A stretch of DNA of 64,000 nt from Prevotella melaninogenica (GTDB lineage: Bacteria; Bacteroidota; Bacteroidia; Bacteroidales; Bacteroidaceae), in assembly GCF_013267595.1 (NCBI RefSeq), contig NZ_CP054011.1, positions 882,147 to 946,146 of the forward strand, read 5' to 3'. A model generated the notes under the pieces. That model had not been told where the DNA came from, ran no database searches, and was given only the letters and a program-made list of their open reading frames with translations. Shown here piece after piece: positions 37,755 to 46,776 of this stretch (within the stretch, counting starts at the first letter, position 1; each line of letters begins with the position of its first letter). The translations under genes were made by a program, and so were the position numbers.

Positions 37755-40601
37755 TTAATACCACTGTACAGCATTTGTAATACCACTTCTCTTATCATAC
37801 TTCAACGCATCTGTCAGTGTTGCAGCATTACAACGGAAGGTAAAGTTGTAAGATGTATATGGTGCTAAAACTACAGAAGCACTCATATTAAAACAGTGGA
37901 GGTCACGTGACAGGCTGGCTGTTGTCATACTCATCGCATGGTTTTCAAAGTCGTAACCACTTGAGAAGTTAATGTTCCAGCCATCACTGATACGAATATT
38001 ACCAGAGAAGTTCAACGTCTGTGTGAACTTATAAGGGTAACGCATCGTCTTAGTATTGAACCTACCCGCTGTATTCTCACGCATCGTAATACCATAACCG
38101 ATTGTCAATGACCATGGCATATTGAAGCTCATGTAACCATCGTCATCCGTCTCAGCAATATTACCACGCTTCTTCTTAGCAGCATATTTTCCCTTTTCAA
38201 GGTCATCATCCATGTTTGATTCGATGTTAGTATCTGGGCCATCGCTATCTACTGACACCTTATCATCATCTTTATCATCCTTGCGTCCGAACCACTTCTT
38301 CAACTTCTCTGGATTCAAAGTGAATGAGAAGTTCTGCGACATATCTTGGAAACGAGGTAAACGACCATATCCCCACTCTGTATGATTACCTACGTAAGGC
38401 TTACCATTAGCATCAAGTTCGTAAGCATAAGTAGCAAACTGTGCATTCATTGAGAAGGTATAATTCTTCCACCACTTCAAACGTAGACGCATACTAAGGT
38501 CACTCCAACGATGATAATCTGCTGCAGCATTGTAAGACATACTTGCTCCTAACTCATCAATGATACTTATCTTCTTATAACCAGTAGTATCCTTATCGCT
38601 CTTGATTTTCATTTCGAGGTTATTGCTAACATCCCAACTAATCATCTCAGTCTTGTACTTACCCGGCACACTATAAAGCTCATCTTGATAAGGTGAGTAC
38701 TCAACAAGTTTCACGTTACCACTTGCATCTGTATACTGATAGCTGTCATAGTAGCCATAACGGCGTGCACCGAAGTTTGGTGAGTAAGAGAAAGAAACCT
38801 GTGGCGTGATGACATGACGGATAGCCTGAATCTTATCACCAAACAATTTTCTATTAGGTACCCAGAAACCATATAATTTCGTGCTAGCTCCCACACTCAT
38901 ACTCCAGTTGTAAACATTATGGAAACCATAGGTAGTATCTCTTACCACCTCTTTCTGAAGAGTATTATCCCATCCACGTGTCACCTTCTTAGAATACATA
39001 CGATCCGTAAAATTGAAAGATGGCGTCACATTGATATAATTAAACAAGGTGAAGTTTGCCTGTACAGGAATTGTATGTTGGAAAGCATTCTTCCAGTCTT
39101 TAATCAGATTAGAGTGTAAGAGCTTGTCTTCCTTCGTTGATATAGAATTAGCCAACTGGCCCGTATAGCTCATCGAAATCTTCTCATACCAACGTTCCTT
39201 ACCCACAAGATGCTTACGCTTGAAAGGGTAGAATCGGCTCAAACTAATGTTCAAGTCTGGCAACGTTATCTGAATAGAAGAATCACGCATATTCTGCGAA
39301 AGGTTAGTTGTTGCACTCAAAGAGAGTCCAATACTTGAGAAACCTGTGCTCCAGCTAACAGAAGAAGTTCTCGTAGACTGTGTGAGTGTCTGCGGATTAT
39401 ACATACTATTGAGGTTGTTACGCTCATAGCTTGATGTCGCAAAGTTCACACTTGCCGAGAGAGAGCTGTAAGGATTAGCCTTTGGATCTTGGCGATGATT
39501 CCATTGAATCTTGAAACTCTCCTGCTCTGCAAAGTCTGGCAATCCCTTGTCACCAGTCTTTGAATCCTGATAACTAAAGAGGAATGAGCCTGAATATCTG
39601 TAACGCTTGCGGTAGTTGCTGGCTGCAGACACACCCCAAGAACCCTTGGTATAGATTTCTCCCAAGAGTTTTAAGTCCCACTTATCACTAATTGCAAAGT
39701 AGTAACCACCATCACGAAGGTAGAAACCACGGTCGCTTTCATCACCATAACTTGGCATAATGAAACCGCTCGAATACTTCTTAGAGAATGGGAAGAAACC
39801 GTATGGAATTGCCAATGGTAAAGGAACGTCCGCCACAACGAGGTAAGCTGGTCCAAAGACAACATCCTTACCCGGACGAACCTTTGCACGAGAAAGGGCA
39901 ATATAAAAATCAGGATGGGCTTTATCACATGTGGTATAACGTCCATGCTGCAGATAAACAGAACCCGTAGAATCACGCTTTCCTACTTCTCCACTAAGGA
40001 AACCATCTTGCTGTTCGGTATAAATACCCTTAATCAAGCCTTTCTTTGACTTAAAGTTGAAAGCCATTGTGTCACTCTTATATTCATCTTTACCCATTGT
40101 AAAGACAGGCTTTCCCTTGATACCACCCTCTGCTGTAGAATCGACTGTACCTGTTGCACGCACAGTACTTTTATCAAGATTCATATGTACCTTGTCACTC
40201 GTAAGCTTCATATTCTCATAATCAACCTTCGAGTTACCATACAGATACGCTGTACCCGACTCTGCATCATAAACGAGAGAGTCCTCTGCAGAATACTTAA
40301 CAGGTGCATCAATTCCATTCGAACGTGCACGCATCATGCTATCGGCACGAATAGAATCGTCTATGGCTTTATTATGATGATAGATAGCCAACTGAAGAGA
40401 ATCCATCTTCGCGGTATCTGGAATATTCTTATCGACTGCCTTACTATCCTTTGGACTTTGTCCTTTCAATAGCGTATCAACCACAACAGCACTTGCCTTA
40501 GCCTTCTTGGTTTTCTTACCTTGAGGCACAGGCATATTGACACCTGCCATTGCAAAAACAACAACAAAGGATAATAGGAATATAATGCTCTTATTTCTCA
40601 T
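37755..40601 (-). CDS. lptD: LPS-assembly protein LptD (Bacteroidota type)
   Basis: A 948-aa outer-membrane beta-barrel that inserts lipopolysaccharide into the outer leaflet. It has a signal peptide (1-19), a low-complexity Lys/Asp linker (27-100), an OstA/LptA-like beta-jellyroll (about 105-265, DSLVYDAESGTAYLYGNSKV), and a C-terminal barrel (about 270-948) rich in alternating aromatic strands. It is larger than proteobacterial LptD, as is usual for this phylum. LptE was not seen nearby. Confidence 0.9.
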   Translation of the reverse strand: MRNKSIIFLLSFVVVFAMAGVNMPVPQGKKTKKAKASAVVVDTLLKGQSPKDSKAVDKNIPDTAKMDSLQLAIYHHNKAIDDSIRADSMMRARSNGIDAPVKYSAEDSLVYDAESGTAYLYGNSKVDYENMKLTSDKVHMNLDKSTVRATGTVDSTAEGGIKGKPVFTMGKDEYKSDTMAFNFKSKKGLIKGIYTEQQDGFLSGEVGKRDSTGSVYLQHGRYTTCDKAHPDFYIALSRAKVRPGKDVVFGPAYLVVADVPLPLAIPYGFFPFSKKYSSGFIMPSYGDESDRGFYLRDGGYYFAISDKWDLKLLGEIYTKGSWGVSAASNYRKRYRYSGSFLFSYQDSKTGDKGLPDFAEQESFKIQWNHRQDPKANPYSSLSASVNFATSSYERNNLNSMYNPQTLTQSTRTSSVSWSTGFSSIGLSLSATTNLSQNMRDSSIQITLPDLNISLSRFYPFKRKHLVGKERWYEKISMSYTGQLANSISTKEDKLLHSNLIKDWKNAFQHTIPVQANFTLFNYINVTPSFNFTDRMYSKKVTRGWDNTLQKEVVRDTTYGFHNVYNWSMSVGASTKLYGFWVPNRKLFGDKIQAIRHVITPQVSFSYSPNFGARRYGYYDSYQYTDASGNVKLVEYSPYQDELYSVPGKYKTEMISWDVSNNLEMKIKSDKDTTGYKKISIIDELGASMSYNAAADYHRWSDLSMRLRLKWWKNYTFSMNAQFATYAYELDANGKPYVGNHTEWGYGRLPRFQDMSQNFSFTLNPEKLKKWFGRKDDKDDDKVSVDSDGPDTNIESNMDDDLEKGKYAAKKKRGNIAETDDDGYMSFNMPWSLTIGYGITMRENTAGRFNTKTMRYPYKFTQTLNFSGNIRISDGWNINFSSGYDFENHAMSMTTASLSRDLHCFNMSASVVLAPYTSYNFTFRCNAATLTDALKYDKRSGITNAVQWY

Positions 40602-40962
40602 TGCCTAAATAACGTGCAAAAATACTGAAATAATGCCGAATAGAACTACCATTACGCTATTTTAACTTTTATAATAATGTACGTATATGCTAAGTGAAAA
40701 GATTTAATTCTTATTTTGCCGTACAATAGAACCAGAATAGTGTACCCTCAATACAGAATGTCATTGATAATTATAGCACCCTAAAATACTTAGAAACGCA
40801 GCACTTTTACCTCCCAATAAGATTAGTGTTTACCATCAGCACAACATGTGCGAAGTATCAACACCAAACGTGCGAAGCATCAACACAACAACTTAAAACC
40901 AACCGTAAGCCCTTTTTAAGCCTTTCTATTCCTGCAAAAAACACTAACTTCTTATTTATCTG
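40602..40962. other. Spacer upstream of lptD with a dispersed repeat
   Basis: About 360 bp. Contains GTGCGGAGC-type repeat copy C (40821-40887). No gene; it ends at the left target-site repeat of the composite element. Confidence 0.5.
40821..40887 (+). repeat. GTGCGGAGC-type dispersed repeat, copy C
   Basis: Reads TTAGTGTTTACCATCAGCACA, then ACATGTGCGAAGTATCAACACC and a second CGTGCGAAGCATCAACAC word. The stem GTGTT/AGCAC retains pairing with one G-U. Confidence 0.65.
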
Positions 40963-40967
40963 TAAGA

Positions 40968-42033
40968 CTTTAACTCCGCAGCATAAATTCTTGTGAGAAC
41001 TCCAAGTGTCTGAGAAACAAAGTTCTCAAAACACTTGGATATGTCAGAAATTTCACCTATCTTAGTGCTACCAACAAAAAAACAAATAAAATATCTGACA
41101 TAGCAAAGATAGCTATAAAAACGAGAATATCACTTCTTTCGGTGGAATTTATCATATTATGGACGTTTTCTCAAAGTTGGGTTTTGAAAAACTTACCGAA
41201 TCTGTATTGGGCAAACGTGGAAGTAGCGGTAAAGCATTCTGTTATGGAAGTATTTTTGGCTCTCTCTTCTTCAGTTACCTTTGTGGTGGAGAATGCCTTG
41301 AGGACATCAATGCGCCTATTGGGCAGTTCAAGCAGAGACCTGATACACTGTTACCCGGTGCCGACACTGTGGGGCGCGGACTAAAGGAGCTTACCGAGAA
41401 AAATATTGTCTATAAGAGCGAGACCTCCGACAAGTCGTATAGTTTCAACACAGCAGAAAAGTTGAATACCTTACTTTTACAGATGATACGAAGAATGGGG
41501 CTTATAAAGGTGGGCAGTCATGTTGACTTAGATTTTGATTATCAGTTTATTCCAGCCCACAAGTTCGATGCAAAGTATTCTTACAAGCAGGATTTTGGCT
41601 ATTCCCCTGGTTGAGCTTCCATTGGGGGAATCATTGTCGGAAGTGAGAATCGTGGCGGAGTTACCGCCATGCTGAAGAACTTCCATCTCTATCTCATCCG
41701 TCATGTCAGCGATAAGGTCAAGCCATTGAAAAAGACAAGCAGGCTGAAAGCCTTTATCCTGCATTTTGTCAGCGTGCCAGCAAAATGGGTGCGCACTGGA
41801 AGGCAGAACGTTCTGAACCTATATACAAATAAGACCTACTACGCTGGAGTCTTCATTGAATAAACATCATTTTTTTGTGGTTTTTCATACTTCCCCATTG
41901 ATTTGGGTGGGGGATTTCATGATTATGCAAGAACCAAGAACCCCAGAAAATCCCCATATCATTGGATAAACCCCAAAAATGTCACTTCAATATATAAAAG
42001 TACCTCACAAGGAATAATGCTGCGGAATTGAGG
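40968..42033 (+). mobile_element. IS1380-family element, internally deleted copy 1
   Basis: Left end CTTTAACTCCGCAGCATAAA and right end reading CCTCAATTCCGCAGCATTAT on the minus strand are imperfect inverted repeats. A complete IS1380 would be about 1.7 kb; this copy has lost about 0.7 kb from the transposase middle. It disrupts the 3' end of the DUF4365 gene. Confidence 0.8.
41159..41863 (+). pseudogene. IS1380 transposase remnant
   Basis: The N-terminal part reads MDVFSKLGFEKLTESVLGKR to FDAKYSYKQDFGYSPG, then a TGA where Trp is expected, then ASIGGIIVG. After a large in-frame gap the C-terminus FVSVPAKWVRTGRQNVLNLY follows. The original start ATG (MAKVAIKNE in copy 2) is ATA here and a 1-bp deletion shifts the frame before MDVF. 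The protein cannot be functional. Confidence 0.85.
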
Positions 42034-42462
42034 TAAAAGATAAAATAAAGTGCTTTTGGATTTTTGTATACCCATATCACGAAGTAGATTCTTAATAGTG
42101 TTTGGCAAAAGTTCTCTATAAAAGAGTTTTCTCTCTCTTGAATCCTTCTTTACTTGACAAACAATGAAAAATGTTGGTTCATGCAAATATGCCTTCAGAT
42201 CTTCTTTTTCTAACTTGAACTTCCACTTCTTGGTTTGAAATTTTGATACTTCTGTACCCTTCACCTGTACAGGCACTCTACCAAGGAGGTGTTCTTTATC
42301 TCTTTTATCTCCAGAATAAAGATACAAATGTCCATCCCAACATGGTTCTTTATCATTGTCGGAAATGAACTAAGAAATAACGCTACTATCTTCTATAAAC
42401 ATTTTCAGATAGTTCAATGCCTTTTCCTCCGTTTTTTTGTGTCTGTATTTTTCTTCTGCCAT
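42034..42462 (-). pseudogene. DUF4365-type gene, nonsense-mutated and 3'-truncated
   Basis: The frame starts at ATG 42462 (MAEEKYRHKKTEEKALNYLK, MFIEDSSVIS). It meets an in-frame TAG at 42370-42372, then continues FISDNDKEPCWDGHLYLYSG and GRVPVQVKGTEV. DUF4365 proteins have a PD-(D/E)XK-like core (WDG and V-Q-V-K-G). The IS1380 copy cuts it off at 42033. It lies 64 bp after the KAP gene, so it was probably the third gene of that operon. If the stop is real the product is lost. Confidence 0.75.
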
Positions 42463-42526
42463 AGTTGATTACGTTGAATTTTCTAAACGGTAAGAATGAT
42501 ACTATATCGGTATTGTGGGCATTTGC

Positions 42527-44353
42527 TTATGCAGTAGTTTCATTCTTTAAGACCTTAAGTAAGTGTTCACAATATTTGCGCGAAGGGGAAGGTTTCACGT
42601 TTCTATCTGAAAGATAGGCATCCATGGTCTTTGTTAACTCCGAAATAAACGCCGAATCATGATCTCGATGTGACTGACATTCATACCGTTTTTCCATAAA
42701 ATCATTGACATCTCGCTTGCGACTATTATGACAACTAATAAAACTATCCAGGAAATCCTTCGCTGATATTTCGGAAAAGATGTTTACCGGCAAATTCCAA
42801 AATTGTTTTAAATCCGCGCCAGCATCAAGATGAAGTATAGCTTCCTTAAATGCATCTCCATGCTCTTCATTTCGCATAGAGTTATTGATATCATATACTT
42901 TCTCCGCTAATTCCGAAAACTCAGAAGTCGCTCCATCCGTATTCTGGTATATTCCATTCAGTTGCTCTACATATCCATTTTTCGGACATTCTTCTATAGC
43001 CTTCAAAAATAGTTTCTTCAACTCAGGAACAGAATACCCAGTTTCTCCGAAACCAAATTTCTGCAGTCTTTGAAGTCTAAGAAAATAATTAGGATAATAG
43101 GCCATAGGGAAGCGCATTTGCTTGGTTCCATCAATAACATCCGTTATTGCTTTTTCCATTTCGTTATCATCAACATCCCAGAAATTACCCAGTTTTAACA
43201 TCAACTTTTGATCATCAGTTTGGAAATAATGCTGTGCCTCTATCGCCATGTTTGAAACCTCATTTTTCAACATTCCCTCATCAAGTTTCCCAGTTTGTAT
43301 ATACTCAAGCAACGACTTACTTACACCATATATAAATGTGTTCTTAAAATATCTATTTCGGATATCACGAAGATATTTTTCATCCTCGGACAAACCCTTT
43401 TGCTTTTTATCTTCATTCCATAAAGAATGAGACACAGATAGATTTTCTATAAAGGAAATATGATTCACCCATGATTGAGATAAATTCAAGAATAAATCGA
43501 TTTGAGAATTATCTGCCTTTTTACGACTCTCTATGGAATAAGCCATTGTGAGTAAGAGTACATACTCTCTTACATTCCATTCTACTTTGCCCATATTTGC
43601 TTGAACGATAGGATAAATGCGTTCCATTATGTTCAAGTTAAAAATTAACGTGCGGATATTATTGCACTCTGCTCGCTTATAGACATTGCCTATCGATTCT
43701 GAATTTGTTTTGATAAAGTCAGAGTAGTTCTTCTCCTTTCCTTCTATAGAAGATCTTACTATTAATGATATGTCTGGTTCAATCTTGCATGTGAAACGAA
43801 CTAACTTCTCTTTATATTCAGCATAGCCTGGTACTTCATTCTTATCACCATTGCAAATCAAAATTACTTTGATATGGTGCTCTTCGATTAGCGAGTTAAT
43901 GTATCCTAGCACGTCCATCATAATATTGGGATTGAGCCTTTCCAGATCATCAAAGCAAAATACACGATGTTTAATATTTATAGGTAGAACTGACATCACA
44001 GATGCCAAGACCTTCTTGTTATCTTGTAAGCCTATCTTTTTTGCAATAAAGCTAAGAGCATGGCCACCAAGTTCAGTCCATTTCTTCTTTTTCACATTCT
44101 TATCCGCAAGGAACGGAGCATATATTTCGACTTTCAAGTCATCTATACTTTGGATGCCAAAGAGAGAGATTTTTACAGCTTTATAATGCTCGTTATCTGC
44201 GAACGTCAACGCTTCTATCATTGGCTTAGCCGTATGTCTCCAGTAAAATGACTTTCCAGCACCCCATTGCCCATCAATCATGATTGCATAATCAGTATCT
44301 GGGGCTTTTACATAATCAAGAATTACATTATCTATGTGATTCATAATCTCCAT
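42527..44353 (-). CDS. KAP-like P-loop NTPase
   Basis: A 608-aa protein. Walker A is GQWGAGKS (28-35); Walker B is VFCFDDLERL (131-140), the KAP-type D-D-x-x-R pattern; VILICNGDKNEV near 155 could be sensor 1. The remaining 400 residues are helical with no clear motif. No strong membrane helices are seen, unlike many KAP proteins. It starts 18 bp after the HNH gene stop, so it is co-transcribed. KAP NTPases occur in anti-phage systems such as QatA. Its role here is inferred. Confidence 0.85.
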   Translation of the reverse strand: MEIMNHIDNVILDYVKAPDTDYAIMIDGQWGAGKSFYWRHTAKPMIEALTFADNEHYKAVKISLFGIQSIDDLKVEIYAPFLADKNVKKKKWTELGGHALSFIAKKIGLQDNKKVLASVMSVLPINIKHRVFCFDDLERLNPNIMMDVLGYINSLIEEHHIKVILICNGDKNEVPGYAEYKEKLVRFTCKIEPDISLIVRSSIEGKEKNYSDFIKTNSESIGNVYKRAECNNIRTLIFNLNIMERIYPIVQANMGKVEWNVREYVLLLTMAYSIESRKKADNSQIDLFLNLSQSWVNHISFIENLSVSHSLWNEDKKQKGLSEDEKYLRDIRNRYFKNTFIYGVSKSLLEYIQTGKLDEGMLKNEVSNMAIEAQHYFQTDDQKLMLKLGNFWDVDDNEMEKAITDVIDGTKQMRFPMAYYPNYFLRLQRLQKFGFGETGYSVPELKKLFLKAIEECPKNGYVEQLNGIYQNTDGATSEFSELAEKVYDINNSMRNEEHGDAFKEAILHLDAGADLKQFWNLPVNIFSEISAKDFLDSFISCHNSRKRDVNDFMEKRYECQSHRDHDSAFISELTKTMDAYLSDRNVKPSPSRKYCEHLLKVLKNETTA

Positions 44354-44371
44354 TCTGTTATCAATAGTATT

Positions 44372-46261
44372 TTACTCTTCATACCCAATAGGGTGAATTT
44401 CCGAATCGGCCACCTTTACATAATACCCGTCGTTACCAGATGGTACCATGTAATAGGCATATGTGAATATTCTCTCACAGTCAATCATTTTATCCAAATT
44501 GCACTTCTCGAAAGGAGAACCGAGTCTTTGTTTTGCCATTAGTGGCTCAATAGCATGCAACGATTCCTCATATAAGAAATCTCGCAAATCGTTATGGAAA
44601 GCAAAAGATGTAAGAGACCCATTCTCTTCTGTTTCCATGTTAATGTACGTCCAGAATGTAGGTATGTAAAACACAGCATCATATGAATATTTGAAATACG
44701 GCACTTTATCGGTAGTGTCGTTCACATCAACCGACATTCTAACGCTTACTTGACAATTAACAGGATCAACGACAAATGCTGGACCTCCAATGTGCTGTGT
44801 CAAGTCTCTTAGGTCATTATCTGTTATCGCTCCGTTATAGATAGAATCAAACTTGACCTTATTTGCTTTGTTGAAGACTATACCATCTTTTGAGAATGAC
44901 GGCATATCTATATTAGGAAGCTCCATCTTTGTCTTCAAACATTCCTCAAAGATTGGATCCGATTTTGGTAGTACATAGATATTCGGAAGGGATAAGTCCA
45001 CATCCCAATTTACCCATGGCGTTGATTGACGAAAATTATTAGTGTCCTGTGGTTGCCAATGATAAATGCCTATTAAGTTCGACATCTTTAGCCAATGAGT
45101 ATTAAGGTCTTTGTCGTATTTATATTGGCCAGCATCTGCATCAACAAACGGCATCACAAACATATATGCTATATCATATATCCAAAGAATAGCAGTACAA
45201 TAAGGAGAGTTGGGCATATTCCCTTTGTTGTTCAAGAAAATATCAAGGACCGGTTGAGGATATACCACCTTATCCGTAGGCAGTACCGTTAACAAAGTCG
45301 ATGGAAGTGAATCTGGTGCCCAATTTCCATTTGAATAAATCCATTTTATGCAATTCTCAAAATGAGATAGTTCTGTGGAAGGTAGCATATCAATAACCAT
45401 CTTACAAAGAGCCTTATACATATCCTCATTGATCATCGGATCCTTTAGTTCCAAATGCATCAAAAATCGCTTTGACCTATCTGTTCCTTTTGGTATAGCT
45501 TCATCCATTATGAACAATTCAGGCAGTCCGTTAGAATCTGGTTTGATGATAAAAGATTTACCAACAACCTTTGGTGCTGCTGTAGTACCTTTCCTCGGAA
45601 TGTGATATATTGCCCTGCGAAAGTCCATTATCTTTCTGAAGTTATCTTCAATAGGCGCCAAGTCATGGTTACAGGTATCGCATTCTTCGTAACAGAACAG
45701 CAGTTTGTTGCCTAAAGCATCCTGCACAGCATGAGCCACCTTCTCAAAACTTACCGTAGGATATGATTTACCACAAAATCTGCATGTCCTTCTATTAACA
45801 TCTTCTTCTCCTATCCATTGCTCAATACCATCATAACCATATGACAGAAATTGAAAACAAATATCAAGCATACTGTAATGATGAAATGCTTTGTCGTGTA
45901 TCAAAGTAAATGGTATATAAAGGAACCTTAAACAATCACATGCAGTTCTTCGTTCAACTACAGAAGCCTTTTCCTCATTGAAATAATAAAAGACATCTCC
46001 ATCTGCAAATTTTGAAATAAATCCATATAGCTTTCTTATGTGCCATCTAGTTGCCTGATCATACTTTGTTTCTAAAGCCTTCAAAGCGTTTTTTGTCTTG
46101 TCAGACACGATAATCCTTGCCCATGCAGAATTTCTGTGTTCAACTTCACACGCTGAAAAATAAGTATTTTCAATCTCAGAAGTCATAACTCCATCTGCAT
46201 CTTGATAGACTACTCGCTGGCTTTTTTGTGTAGAGTATAGTATGATTTTCAATATTGCCAT
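44372..46261 (-). CDS. HNH-type zinc-finger protein (candidate nuclease partner of the KAP NTPase)
   Basis: A 629-aa protein starting MAILKIILYSTQKSQ; the open frame runs on to 46384 into the IS end, which is rejected. Residues 160-198 form an HNH-type site: C160-x2-C163, H178 in VAHAV, N185 in LGNK, and C194-x2-C197-N198 (CDTCN). The first 150 and last 430 residues match nothing recognised. The last part is rich in aromatic residues. With the KAP gene 18 bp downstream, it resembles the ATPase plus HNH pairing of Septu, but neither partner belongs to the Septu families. Confidence 0.8.
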   Translation of the reverse strand: MAILKIILYSTQKSQRVVYQDADGVMTSEIENTYFSACEVEHRNSAWARIIVSDKTKNALKALETKYDQATRWHIRKLYGFISKFADGDVFYYFNEEKASVVERRTACDCLRFLYIPFTLIHDKAFHHYSMLDICFQFLSYGYDGIEQWIGEEDVNRRTCRFCGKSYPTVSFEKVAHAVQDALGNKLLFCYEECDTCNHDLAPIEDNFRKIMDFRRAIYHIPRKGTTAAPKVVGKSFIIKPDSNGLPELFIMDEAIPKGTDRSKRFLMHLELKDPMINEDMYKALCKMVIDMLPSTELSHFENCIKWIYSNGNWAPDSLPSTLLTVLPTDKVVYPQPVLDIFLNNKGNMPNSPYCTAILWIYDIAYMFVMPFVDADAGQYKYDKDLNTHWLKMSNLIGIYHWQPQDTNNFRQSTPWVNWDVDLSLPNIYVLPKSDPIFEECLKTKMELPNIDMPSFSKDGIVFNKANKVKFDSIYNGAITDNDLRDLTQHIGGPAFVVDPVNCQVSVRMSVDVNDTTDKVPYFKYSYDAVFYIPTFWTYINMETEENGSLTSFAFHNDLRDFLYEESLHAIEPLMAKQRLGSPFEKCNLDKMIDCERIFTYAYYMVPSGNDGYYVKVADSEIHPIGYEE

Positions 46262-46284
46262 ATAGACATTTGTTTTACGATGTA

Positions 46285-46300
46285 CCTTAATTCCGCAACC
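46285..46300 (+). repeat. Extra IS1380-like terminal repeat
   Basis: CCTTAATTCCGCAACC repeats the IS end 33 bp before copy 2. A palindrome AATTACGTAATT lies between. It may be a relic of an earlier IS end and lies in the promoter region of the HNH operon. Confidence 0.7.
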
Positions 46301-46317
46301 AATTACGTAATTAATCA

Positions 46318-46726
46318 CCTTAATTCCGCAGCATAAATTCTTGTAAGGACTCCAAGTGCCTGAGAAACAAAGTTCTCGAAACACTTGGATATGTCAGAAA
46401 TTTCATCTATCTTGGTGCTGCAAACATAACAAGTAAGCAAAAAACTGACATGGCAAAGGTAGCAATTAAAAACGAGAATATCACTTCTTACGGTGGAATT
46501 TATTACATTATGGACGTTTTCTCAAAATTGGGCTTTGAAAAACTTACCGAATCTGTATTGGGCAAACGTGGAAGTAGCTATCATACTTCCCCATTGGTTT
46601 GGGTGGGGATTTTATGCTTAGAAAAGACCCAAGAAACACCGAAGCATCTCATATCAACATATAGAGCCCAAAAAGACATCTCAACATATAAAATTTTCTC
46701 ACAAGAAAAATACTGCGGAATTAAGG
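46318..46726 (+). mobile_element. IS1380-family element, MITE-like copy 2
   Basis: 409 bp with ends CCTTAATTCCGCAG and CTGCGGAATTAAGG. It keeps the transposase start (MAKVAIKNENITSYGGIYYI to GKRGSS), then jumps directly to the 3' flank, so over 1.2 kb of the full element is missing. Both IS copies lie in the same orientation. Confidence 0.8.
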
Positions 46727-46776
46727 TAAGATATTAATAGCCAACATCTGCCGTAACAGGACAGACGCAGAGTTAT

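Larger units (their letters stand above)
40963..46731. mobile_element. Composite IS1380-type element carrying an HNH/KAP operon
   Basis: Two IS1380-derived ends in direct orientation (40968-42033 and 46318-46726) bracket a three-gene operon. TAAGA lies immediately outside the left terminus (40963-40967) and the right terminus (46727-46731). The inner flanks (TAAAA and AATCA) do not match each other, so the duplication belongs to the whole block. IS1380 elements make 4-5 bp duplications, so the 5759-bp block fits one transposition event. Neither IS copy encodes a working transposase now. Confidence 0.75.

Noticed and set aside
46262..46384. N-terminal extension of the HNH protein (41 residues)
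   Set aside because: It is translated from the IS1380 terminal repeats and has no ribosome site; MAILKII at 46261 is a better start.
46450..46737. 95-codon frame in IS copy 2
   Set aside because: Only the first 47 codons match IS1380 transposase; the rest is read from the non-coding IS end after a large deletion.
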